A stretch of DNA of 5,006 bases. It comes from Chitinophagaceae bacterium. GTDB taxonomy: Bacteria > Bacteroidota > Bacteroidia > Chitinophagales > Chitinophagaceae. A program made the position numbers and the translations under genes. This document shows positions 1 through 5,006 of the stretch, piece by piece. Each line of letters opens with the position of its first letter. Position 1 is the first letter of the stretch. The notes beneath the pieces are model-generated. The model did not search any database. It was given only the letters and a program-made list of their open reading frames with translations, and was not told where the DNA came from. The stretch lies in assembly GCA_016786525.1 (NCBI GenBank), contig JAEUVW010000370.1, forward strand, positions 1 through 5,006, in the 5' to 3' direction.

Positions 1-1
1 C

Positions 2-698
2 GAAGGGGTGATGTACTTTATGGCGCCCAACCAGGTTTTACGGGTCAACCCGCAGCAGGACCCGGAAGCAGAACGTTCAGGATGGATTCTGCTGATCCAC
101 CCCGACTTCCTCTGGAGCCCCCCCCCTGGCCAAAGCGATCAGGCAATATGAGTATTTCGGCTATTCCGTACACGAGGCATTGTTCCTGTCCGCGCAGGAA
201 GAAGCGACCCTGAACGGCATCATAGACAATATACGGCGTGAGTATGAAGCGAACATCGACGCCTTCAGCCAGAACATCATCATGGCGCAGATCGAAACCC
301 TGCTTAGTTATGCAGACCGTTTTTACCAGAGACAGTTCATCACGCGAAAGATCAGCAACCACCAGGTCCTGGACCGGCTGGAAGAGGAACTGAACAGGCA
401 TTTCAACAATACTGAGCTGGCCGCTCAGGGTTTGCCGACCGTACAGCAGATTGCCGACAGCCTGAATGTATCGCCGGGTTACCTGAGCAGCCTGCTGAAA
501 GTGCTGACCGGGCAAAGCACGCAGCAGCACATACACAATAAGCTGATCGAAGTGGCCAAGGAGAAACTGTCTACCACCAGCCTTTCTGTCGCAGAGATCG
601 CCTATGCGCTGGGCTTTGAGCATGCCCAATCGTTCAGCAAGCTGTTCAAGGCAAAAACAAATAGTGCACCGCTGCAGTTCAGGGCTTCATTCAACTAA
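2..698 (+). pseudogene. AraC-family transcriptional regulator, 5' end outside window, frame broken at a C9 run
   Basis: This is a DNA-binding regulator of the AraC/XylS family. The first part reads in the frame starting at base 2 (VMYFMAPNQVLRV... then GWILLIHPDFLW), which is the end of a cupin-like sensing domain, and stops at TGA 149-151. From the C run at 118-126 onward the family pattern continues in another frame (PLAKAIRQYEYFGYSVHEALFLS) to the stop at 696-698. Removing one C gives a continuous W-S-P-P-L-A-K join, which fits the spacing I know for this family. The C-terminal part has a linker with RFYQRQF, then two helix-turn-helix units: PTVQQIADSLNVSPGYLSSLLK and LSVAEIAYALGFEHAQSFSKLFK. 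About 230 codons are present; the family is usually about 300, so roughly 65-70 N-terminal residues lie outside. The DNA-binding half alone could start at TTG 180. Whether this is a true pseudogene, a phase-variable gene or a base-calling error cannot be decided here. The targets are unknown. Confidence 0.85.
118..126 (+). repeat. Homopolymer run of nine C causing a +1 frameshift
   Basis: Nine consecutive C residues lie inside the AraC-family coding region. The reading frame is consistent with the family before the run and after it, but in different frames. Eight C would restore the gene. Such runs are prone to slippage in replication and also to sequencing error. Confidence 0.9.
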
Positions 699-714
699 CA
701 ACTGTGCAGCTGCC

Positions 715-774
715 GGGTAGCTGTCCTGCCGCAGGCATCTGTCATTGGAGATTCAACTCCATGACAGCTGACCC
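715..774 (+). other. Foldback (stem-loop) region downstream of the AraC-family gene
   Basis: Two competing foldbacks are visible. An outer stem pairs GGGTAGCTGTC (715-725) with GACAGCTGACCC (763-774), leaving one unpaired G at 770. A shorter hairpin pairs CTGTCATTGGAG (739-750) with CTCCATGACAG (757-767) around the loop ATTCAA, with one bulged T. They share bases 763-767, so both cannot form at once. No T run follows the hairpin, so it is not a classic intrinsic terminator, although it could still stop or stabilise the AraC transcript. It overlaps repeat copy 1. Confidence 0.55.
720..742 (+). repeat. 23-bp direct repeat, copy 1
   Basis: The 23 bases here recur exactly at 785-807, 65 bp downstream. 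The core contains the interrupted palindrome CCTGC-C-GCAGG. The copies lie in the gap after the AraC-family gene and have no coding explanation. They could be a small dispersed repeat or a paired protein-binding site; the sequence does not decide. Confidence 0.85.
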
Positions 775-784
775 ATACCACACT

Positions 785-807
785 GCTGTCCTGCCGCAGG
801 CATCTGT
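785..807 (+). repeat. 23-bp direct repeat, copy 2
   Basis: Second exact copy of the 23-base sequence at 720-742, with the same CCTGC-C-GCAGG core. The flanking bases differ (T versus A before it, G versus C after it), so identity ends sharply at 23 nt. Confidence 0.85.
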
Positions 808-913
808 GCTGCGTGCGATGATACGGACCCACAGGAAACCGGCGCATAGAAAGCCCATTTGCAAGACATACCAACAAACACCATTACACATATTAACATA
901 CCTGTTGCACAGG

Positions 914-951
914 CATTCCCGTTTCTTTCCAGAATTCAATGGTTAATTTTG
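914..951 (+). promoter_or_regulatory. Promoter of the response regulator gene with tandem TTCC(C/A)G box
   Basis: Two half-sites, TTCCCG (916-921) and TTCCAG (927-932), lie 11 bp apart. The 19-nt box 914-932 matches the boxes before the two downstream exported-protein genes at 16 of 19 positions. A TAATTTTG element (944-951) fits the Bacteroidota -7 consensus TAnnTTTG exactly; no clear -33 TTG is seen, as expected if an activator bound at the box replaces it. The arrangement suggests autoregulation by the response regulator (inference). Confidence 0.6.
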
Positions 952-955
952 CCGG

Positions 956-1627
956 GTGAAAATACTCATCATCGAAGACGAGGACGCTTTGCGGGAGACC
1001 CTGGCAGCCTCCCTGGCACAGGAGCACTTTGTCATAGAGACCGCTGCAGACTTCCACACAGCCCGGGAAAAGATCGGTGTGTATGACTACGACTGTATCC
1101 TGCTGGACATTATGCTGCCCGGCGGCAATGGCCTGGCCTTGCTGGCAGAACTGAAACAATCAGACAAAGCGGAAAACGTGATCATTATTTCCGCCAAAGA
1201 TTCTTTGGACGACAAGCTGAAAGGCCTGGAACTGGGAGCCGATGATTACCTGACCAAACCCTTTCATATAGCAGAGCTCAATGCCCGGGTAAAAGCCGTA
1301 TTGCGGCGCAAAAAACTGGACGGTAAAAACAGGATTGAAGTTGCCAATATGCTGCTGGACATCGGCGAAAGGCTGCTCTTCATCAACGGCGAACAGGTAC
1401 CGCTGAACCGTAAAGAATTTGATGTGCTCAACTATTTCCTGCTGAACCGGAACCGCCTGGTGACGAAAACAGCCCTGGCGGAGCATGTATGGGGAGACGA
1501 TATAGACCAGGCCGACAATTTCGACTTTATCTACTACCAGATCAAAAACCTGCGCAAAAAGCTGCAAACAGCAGACCTAAGCATCGAAGCGGTGTACGGC
1601 ATCGGGTATAAGCTTGTAGAAAAATGA
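956..1627 (+). CDS. OmpR-family response regulator
   Basis: This is the cytoplasmic output protein of a two-component system: it receives phosphate from a histidine kinase and then binds DNA. The 223-residue length is normal for the OmpR/PhoB class. The receiver domain (about 1-118) starts with the typical MKILIIEDE; acidic residues are E7 and D8, the likely phosphorylation site is D51 (in LLDIMLPGGNG), the switch Ser is S79 and the conserved Lys is K101 (LTKPF). The winged-helix domain (about 127-223) shows the recognition-helix region DFIYYQIKNLRKKL and the wing with GIGYKL. The start is GTG 956: an in-frame stop (TAA 944-946) rules out anything longer, and the first residues match the family start. 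No Shine-Dalgarno sequence is evident. Its stop overlaps the ATG of the kinase (ATGA), so the two are translationally coupled. The tandem boxes before this gene and two downstream genes are its likely binding sites (inferred). The stimulus is unknown. Confidence 0.95.
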   Translation: MKILIIEDEDALRETLAASLAQEHFVIETAADFHTAREKIGVYDYDCILLDIMLPGGNGLALLAELKQSDKAENVIIISAKDSLDDKLKGLELGADDYLTKPFHIAELNARVKAVLRRKKLDGKNRIEVANMLLDIGERLLFINGEQVPLNRKEFDVLNYFLLNRNRLVTKTALAEHVWGDDIDQADNFDFIYYQIKNLRKKLQTADLSIEAVYGIGYKLVEK

Positions 1628-2913
1628 AGCTGCTCAACCAATCCTTAAAATACCTGTCTGTCTCGCTGCTGTTCGTGGTGAGCCTGTGGGCCTTTGTCTT
1701 CTATTTCAATATCCTGAACGAGATCAAAGAAAGCATGGACGAGGGCCTGGAAAACTATAAGCGCCAGATCCTTTATAAAGTACAGGCTGATACCAGCATC
1801 CTGCACCAAAACAATTTTGAGGAAGGCTTCTTTGCCATTCAGCCTGTAGCGCGCGCAGCAGCGCTTTCGGCAAAAGACCGGTATACCGATACGATGCTGT
1901 ACATGCAGGATGCCGATGACGAAACACCGGAACTGGAGCCGGTACGGATGCTCAGCACTGTTTTCGAACACCAGGACCGGTATTACCGCCTGGACATCAT
2001 CAATTCCATGGTAGAAGAAGATGACCTGGTCAAAGAACTGTTCCGCGAAGCCCTTTGGCTGTACCTTGTACTGGTTGCCGGGCTTATCCTCATCAACAGG
2101 TACGTATTGCAGCGCCTGTGGCGGCCGTTTTACAGCCTGCTCGACCAGTTAAAAGGCTTCCGCCTGGGCAGCAACCAAGCCCTTCCTGTCGTCGCTACGG
2201 ATACCAAAGAATTTTCCGACCTGCAGCAAGCGGTAAGGGCACTGCTGCAACATAGCACGGAGACCTACGAACAACAAAAGGAATTCATCGGCAATGCGGC
2301 ACATGAGCTGCAGACCCCTTTGGCCGTTGCGACGAACAAACTGGAGCTGATGCTCGAAAAGGGTAATTTTGAAGCAGCACAGGCGGAAGGGATCGGGTCG
2401 GTCATGCAGATCATCGAACGCATGGTACGGCTCAACAAATCCCTCTTGCTGCTGACCCGGATCGAAAGCAAACAATTCTTAAACGAAGAGCTGGTACCGG
2501 TACACCTGCTGGTCCGGCAAAGTGTCAGCGACCTGGAGGAGATGGCCGCATTCAGGCAGGTCAGCATGACACTTTCAGCGTCCGCTACCCTGTTTGCAAC
2601 AATGGACAATGCACTGGCGACCATCATTGTTTCCAACCTGGTCCGGAATGCCTTGTTTCACAACATACCTTCGGGAACAGTGCAGATCAGCATCAGCGGG
2701 CACACCCTGACCATCCGCAACAGCGGACACCACGAAGCGCTGGACCGGGAAAAGATCTTCAGCCGCTTTTACAAACCGGGCGCCAGGCAATCCGGCACAG
2801 GATTAGGGCTGGCCATTGTCAAAGCCATATGTGAGTTGTACGGTTTTAGCGTTTCATATGATTTTGCAGGCGGCCTGCATTGCTTTGTTGTAGACTTCCA
2901 AACCCATCGCTGA
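1624..2913 (+). CDS. Membrane sensor histidine kinase, partner of the upstream response regulator
   Basis: A 429-residue inner-membrane kinase that should autophosphorylate and pass phosphate to the regulator encoded just upstream. The first membrane segment is at about residues 9-30 and the second at about 143-162, enclosing an extracytoplasmic sensing region of about 110 residues with no fold I recognise. A HAMP-like linker follows (about 160-215, with the conserved Pro in LWRPF). The H box is FIGNAAHELQTPLA with the phospho-acceptor H227. The ATPase domain has the N box NLVRNALFHN (338-347), an atypical G1 region NSG (366-368) where many kinases have DxGxG, the F box IFSRFYK (378-384) and the G2 box GTGLGL (391-396). 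Start ATG 1624 overlaps the regulator stop by 4 bp. All residues expected for phosphotransfer are present, so it looks active. The ligand cannot be predicted from the sequence. Confidence 0.95.
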   Translation: MKLLNQSLKYLSVSLLFVVSLWAFVFYFNILNEIKESMDEGLENYKRQILYKVQADTSILHQNNFEEGFFAIQPVARAAALSAKDRYTDTMLYMQDADDETPELEPVRMLSTVFEHQDRYYRLDIINSMVEEDDLVKELFREALWLYLVLVAGLILINRYVLQRLWRPFYSLLDQLKGFRLGSNQALPVVATDTKEFSDLQQAVRALLQHSTETYEQQKEFIGNAAHELQTPLAVATNKLELMLEKGNFEAAQAEGIGSVMQIIERMVRLNKSLLLLTRIESKQFLNEELVPVHLLVRQSVSDLEEMAAFRQVSMTLSASATLFATMDNALATIIVSNLVRNALFHNIPSGTVQISISGHTLTIRNSGHHEALDREKIFSRFYKPGARQSGTGLGLAIVKAICELYGFSVSYDFAGGLHCFVVDFQTHR

Positions 2914-2918
2914 TCCTC

Positions 2919-2955
2919 CATTCCAGATTGTTTCCAGTATCGCATCCTTGCTTTG
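2919..2955 (+). promoter_or_regulatory. Promoter of the HAEPLY protein gene with tandem TTCCAG box
   Basis: TTCCAG occurs at 2921-2926 and 2932-2937, 11 bp apart, inside a 19-nt sequence identical to 3773-3791. A TTG (2928-2930) lies 17 nt before an 8-mer ending in TTTG (2948-2955), close to the Bacteroidota TTG/TAnnTTTG layout but lacking the TA. The site fills most of the 46-nt gap between the kinase stop and the next ATG. It would allow expression independent of readthrough from the kinase gene. Confidence 0.6.
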
Positions 2956-2959
2956 CATT

Positions 2960-3772
2960 ATGGATAGGATACAACAATACCTTGTCGCAAGCCTGCTTAC
3001 AGCATGCAGTTTTACACCCGGCAATACCAGCGCCCAAAACCAAAACAGCAAACCGGATAAAGTAGCGCATGCCGAACCGCTTTATTTTGACCTGGTACGC
3101 GACCTGGGTGCCCGCAAAGGAGAAAAAGAATTGAATATAGGTTCGGATTTCAGCAGTGTATCCGGCTACAATAAAAACACCCTGCTGGCCGAATACGAAT
3201 TCGCACCCGTCGATCGCCTGGGTTTGGAAGCAGAGGCTGACCTTGCCCTGTACAAAGGCATCGGGCCGCAGACAGAGGTACCGGGCAACAAATTGGAGTG
3301 CATCCGCCTATCGGCGCAATACTCCTTCCTCGTTTCCTCCAGGCACCAGGCCACACTGGCTGCCGGTTATACACAGATCATAGAGTTCAGGGAATTCAGG
3401 TCCGCAGAGCAGCAGCGCTTCGTCAGCGGCATGGTGTACAATCCTTTCTTCGTCGCAGCCAAACGCTGGGGAAGGAATATGCATACCCTTCTCTATTGCA
3501 GCCCCCTCATCCTGCAGGAAACGGGCTCCATGCCCTCCGGCATCAAATGGCAGCTCAATGCCTCGCTGCATTATACGATACCCAAAACAAAGAACTTCAT
3601 CGGCATTGAATGCAACCAGGAAATCAGGCAGGGCAAAACCACATTTACCCTCCGCCCGCAGGTGAAGATCCAGGTCAGTAAACATCTTGCTGCCGGACTG
3701 GTAGCCGGTTTACCGCTGGGACAAAAAGAAGAGCGGGTCAGTTCCTTTGTCCGCATCATCTATGAACTCTGA
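2960..3772 (+). CDS. Exported protein with HAEPLY motif, probable outer-membrane beta-barrel
   Basis: A 270-residue protein with an N-terminal export signal. After the leader comes HAEPLYFDLVRDLGARKGEKE (37-57). I recall similar stretches in uncharacterised Bacteroidota proteins, but know no assigned function. The rest alternates short polar/aromatic strands (LLAEYEFAP, RLGLEAEADLAL, IRLSAQYSFLV, ATLAAGYTQI) with turns, and ends in the amphipathic segment SSFVRIIYEL. This suggests an outer-membrane barrel; the final residue is Leu rather than the usual Phe. The leader is ambiguous: L-T-A-C (13-16) fits a lipobox, while NTSA/QNQN (cut after residue 25) fits signal peptidase I. ATG 2960 is chosen because it gives a proper leader; a TTG at 2948 is in frame but adds only four residues and overlaps the promoter element. 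It follows the kinase by 46 nt and carries its own boxed promoter, so it is probably an output gene of the two-component pair. Confidence 0.8.
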   Translation: MDRIQQYLVASLLTACSFTPGNTSAQNQNSKPDKVAHAEPLYFDLVRDLGARKGEKELNIGSDFSSVSGYNKNTLLAEYEFAPVDRLGLEAEADLALYKGIGPQTEVPGNKLECIRLSAQYSFLVSSRHQATLAAGYTQIIEFREFRSAEQQRFVSGMVYNPFFVAAKRWGRNMHTLLYCSPLILQETGSMPSGIKWQLNASLHYTIPKTKNFIGIECNQEIRQGKTTFTLRPQVKIQVSKHLAAGLVAGLPLGQKEERVSSFVRIIYEL

Positions 3773-3809
3773 CATTCCAGATTGTTTCCAGAATTGCCTG
3801 TTTCCTTTG
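3773..3809 (+). promoter_or_regulatory. Promoter of the PepSY-like gene with tandem TTCCAG box
   Basis: TTCCAG occurs at 3775-3780 and 3786-3791, with 11-bp spacing. The 19-nt box is identical to the one before the HAEPLY gene. TTG (3782-3784) lies 17 nt before the 8-mer TTCCTTTG (3802-3809), the same geometry as the previous promoter. The box starts right after the stop of the HAEPLY gene (TGA 3770-3772). Confidence 0.6.
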
Positions 3810-3819
3810 TAAAAAAATC

Positions 3820-3825
3820 AGAAAG
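3820..3825 (+). promoter_or_regulatory. Purine-rich ribosome-binding stretch of the PepSY-like gene
   Basis: AGAAAG lies two bases before ATG 3828 and follows an A run, within an 18-nt leader after the TTTG element. This is a weak site, common in Bacteroidota, but it contrasts with the response regulator and HAEPLY genes, where only four bases separate the TTTG element from the start codon. Confidence 0.35.
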
Positions 3826-3827
3826 AC

Positions 3828-4271
3828 ATGAAAAAGATCATCCTTGCCGCATTATTGCTGAAGCTCACAGACCGTGTTTCCGCTCAGGATATTGCCCAAA
3901 ATGAATTACCCTCACTCGTCCGCAACAGCTTTCAAAAAACATTTCCCAAAGCCTCCGATGTGGAGTGGGAAACTGAGGGCGGCCTGTACAAGGTGGAATT
4001 TGAAACCGGCCTGTTCGGCACAGACCACCACGCCTGGTTTGACGGGGCCGGAAAATTGGTACGGCACAAAGAAGAAATAGGGAAAAGCGACTTGCCTGCG
4101 GCCGTGCGCAGCAAGCTGGACAAAGCATTCAGCGGCTACCGTGTCGACGATATCGATAAGATCAGCACAGGTACAAAAGTGACCTATACAATGGAACTGA
4201 AGCGGTTTACCGAAGAATGGAAAGTAGCCTTTGATGCTGCCGGGAACATGCTGTCTAAAATAGCAGACTGA
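3828..4271 (+). CDS. Small periplasmic PepSY-like (DUF2874-type) protein
   Basis: A 147-residue exported protein with a short signal peptide, MKKIILAALLLKLTDRVSA, probably cut before Gln20. The mature part consists of two similar halves. Each begins with (E/D)LP..VR...K.F (ELPSLVRNSFQKTFPKASDVEWE at 26-48 and DLPAAVRSKLDKAFSGYRVDDID at 88-110) and each ends with a strand pair closing on a turn (AWFDGAGKLVRH, VAFDAAGNMLSKI). This is the pattern of the PepSY-like, BLIP-type fold found widely in Bacteroidota. Members are thought to bind peptides or proteins in the periplasm; no catalytic residues are expected. It lies 55 nt after the HAEPLY gene and shares its promoter box, so it is probably co-regulated by the two-component pair, and it could modulate the kinase's extracytoplasmic domain (speculative). 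The ATG start is clear from the leader. Confidence 0.88.
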   Translation: MKKIILAALLLKLTDRVSAQDIAQNELPSLVRNSFQKTFPKASDVEWETEGGLYKVEFETGLFGTDHHAWFDGAGKLVRHKEEIGKSDLPAAVRSKLDKAFSGYRVDDIDKISTGTKVTYTMELKRFTEEWKVAFDAAGNMLSKIAD

Positions 4272-4277
4272 ACCGTT

Positions 4278-4838
4278 TTACTTTTTTATGCGGAACGACT
4301 GCAGGGGATACGGCCTGATCTGGTGATGCACAAAAGATTGCGGCCAATACGGATCTTTCGGATCCACCAGCTTCAATTGATGAAACGAGGAGTCGCCGCA
4401 ATGGACCAGGCTACCCTCACGATGCTGTTGCTGGCAGGCGCCGATCGCCTCCCAGTCGAATAAATAAGTGCCGGGGGCAAACGTCGTCAGATCGATAAAA
4501 TAATCGATATCATAGTGCATATGCAGCACACAGATATTCATTTCCAGGCTTTTGTCCGGAAACGACAGGGTGAATACCAGCGAATCAATACCGCCCCCGG
4601 TCGGGATGCTGAAGCGGACCGTATCGCCTGTGATCTGTGCGGGATCAAAGTGGTTGAAACTTAAAGCCCGTTCCGGAGTCACAGTGCGGATGCGGTAGTT
4701 TGTCTGCCCGTCCCGGAACTGCAGGCCCGGCAAAACCAGGCGGAAACGCATATCTGCACACAGGCATTGCGCCTGTACAGACCATGCCGTCAACAGGCAA
4801 ATGAAGGATAAGAAAAGTGTCCGGTGTACAGATTTCAT
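4278..4838 (-). CDS. Hypothetical exported protein, cysteine-containing
   Basis: I do not recognise this family. The chosen start (ATG at 4838, reading leftward) gives 186 residues with a typical signal peptide, MKSVHRTLFLSFICLLTAWSVQA, cut before QC. A longer start at 4853 adds MSTPF and is possible; neither has a clear ribosome-binding site. The mature part has five Cys: two close to the new N-terminus (QCLC) and three further on (NICVLH, GACQQQ, VHCGD), which could form disulfides or bind a metal. There are many His residues in the second half (HMHYD, HHQ). The middle (TGDTVRFSIPTGGGIDSLVFTLSFPDKSLEMNI) looks beta-rich. No membrane segment is seen after the leader. It is convergent with the PepSY-like gene, 6 nt away, so it is not in that operon, and no TTCCAG box precedes it. 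The good leader argues that it is a real gene. Confidence 0.7.
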   Translation of the reverse strand: MKSVHRTLFLSFICLLTAWSVQAQCLCADMRFRLVLPGLQFRDGQTNYRIRTVTPERALSFNHFDPAQITGDTVRFSIPTGGGIDSLVFTLSFPDKSLEMNICVLHMHYDIDYFIDLTTFAPGTYLFDWEAIGACQQQHREGSLVHCGDSSFHQLKLVDPKDPYWPQSFVHHQIRPYPLQSFRIKK

Positions 4839-4943
4839 AAAGGGAGTGCTCATGATAAACCAAGACGCAGGTCTGTTGTAATTCCATACCGGGCCCGCTT
4901 GTGTTCTTTAAAAAAATACTGCCCTAAGCAACACATTCACTGC

Positions 4944-5002
4944 AGCTTTTGAAAACCTGTACCGTTTCGAGACCTATAAGGTTTTGAAAAGCTTACAGGT
5001 CT
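4944..5002. repeat. Nested palindromic repeat upstream of the minus-strand gene
   Basis: AGACCTATAAG (4970-4980) and CTTACAGGTCT (4992-5002) form an 11-nt inverted pair with one mismatch around an 11-nt loop, itself holding TTTTGAAAA. A second, overlapping inverted pair joins 4944-4958 to 4979-4993 (15-nt arms, one mismatch). A further ACCTGTA/TACAGGT pair lies at 4955-4961 and 4994-5000. The region thus holds several units resembling ACCTRTAAG in both orientations. From memory, such palindromes are dispersed between genes in Bacteroidota genomes. It may also act as a terminator for a neighbouring gene beyond the window. The rest of 4854-4943 holds no gene I can support, and no convincing promoter for the minus-strand gene could be picked out. 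Confidence 0.6.
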
Positions 5003-5006
5003 TATT

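Noticed and set aside
45..629. Reverse-strand open frame of 194 codons across the AraC-family gene.
   Set aside because: The plus strand holds recognisable AraC-family helix-turn-helix sequence throughout; the reverse frame runs through the C9 tract and looks like an antisense shadow.
704..946. Open frames on both strands in the gap between the AraC-family and response regulator genes (704-946 +, 695-877 -, 742-939 -).
   Set aside because: They overlap each other and the direct repeats, have no signal or domain pattern and no plausible start signals, and the promoter of the response regulator lies in the same DNA.
2265..2636. Long reverse-strand open frame inside the kinase gene (123 codons).
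   Set aside because: It lies wholly within a well-supported kinase, has a composition rich in Ser and Cys typical of antisense readings, and shows no domain pattern.
2919..3791. The two identical 19-nt sequences flanking the HAEPLY gene as target-site duplications or recombination ends of a mobile insertion.
   Set aside because: A third, related copy lies before the response regulator, all copies have the same 11-bp internal period and the same distance to TTTG, and no transposase or terminal inverted repeats are present. A regulatory site explains this better.
4530..4550. TTCCAG in the minus-strand gene as another regulator box.
   Set aside because: It is a single half-site inside coding sequence with no partner at 11 bp.
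4884..4898. GC-rich palindrome around CGGGCCCG upstream of the minus-strand gene.
   Set aside because: It is short, lies in no clear promoter layout and is not repeated; chance is sufficient.
1..5006. CRISPR arrays, tRNA or rRNA genes, insertion sequences, toxin-antitoxin pairs.
   Set aside because: No repeat-spacer pattern, no tRNA cloverleaf, no transposase and no small toxin-like pair could be seen on either strand.

Overview
The window looks like a chromosomal stretch from a Bacteroidota bacterium, most likely of the Chitinophagaceae/Sphingobacteriaceae kind. The reasons are an AraC regulator of a type common in that phylum, a small exported PepSY-like (DUF2874-type) protein, a protein with a HAEPLY motif just after its leader, and promoter-like TTTG elements fitting the Bacteroidota -7 box (TAnnTTTG) rather than E. 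coli -10 boxes. The taxon is an inference from gene style, not a database match.

Layout, left to right. (1) 2-698 (+): the distal part of an AraC-family regulator. Its start lies outside the window and its frame is broken at a run of nine C (118-126). (2) 699-955: an intergenic region with a 23-bp direct repeat, foldback structures and the promoter of the next gene. (3) 956-2913 (+): a two-component pair, an OmpR-type response regulator and a membrane sensor histidine kinase, overlapping by 4 bp. (4) 2960-3772 (+): an exported, probably outer-membrane protein with the HAEPLY motif. (5) 3828-4271 (+): a small periplasmic PepSY-like protein with two similar halves. (6) 4278-4838 (-): an unrecognised exported Cys-containing protein, convergent with the previous gene and separated from it by only 6 nt. 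(7) 4854-5006: the upstream region of that gene, ending in a palindromic repeat.

The most informative signal is regulatory. A tandem box, TTCCAG-N5-TTCCAG (11-bp period, as expected for a head-to-tail OmpR-family dimer), lies in front of three genes: the response regulator (slightly degenerate, 914-932), the HAEPLY gene (2919-2937) and the PepSY-like gene (3773-3791). The last two copies are identical over 19 nt. Each box sits 14-15 nt upstream of a TTTG element. The simple model is a self-contained envelope-response module: the kinase senses something at the envelope, the regulator binds its own promoter and those of two exported proteins, and these may act in, or feed back on, the stimulus. 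Regulation by this particular regulator is inferred from position and motif geometry only.
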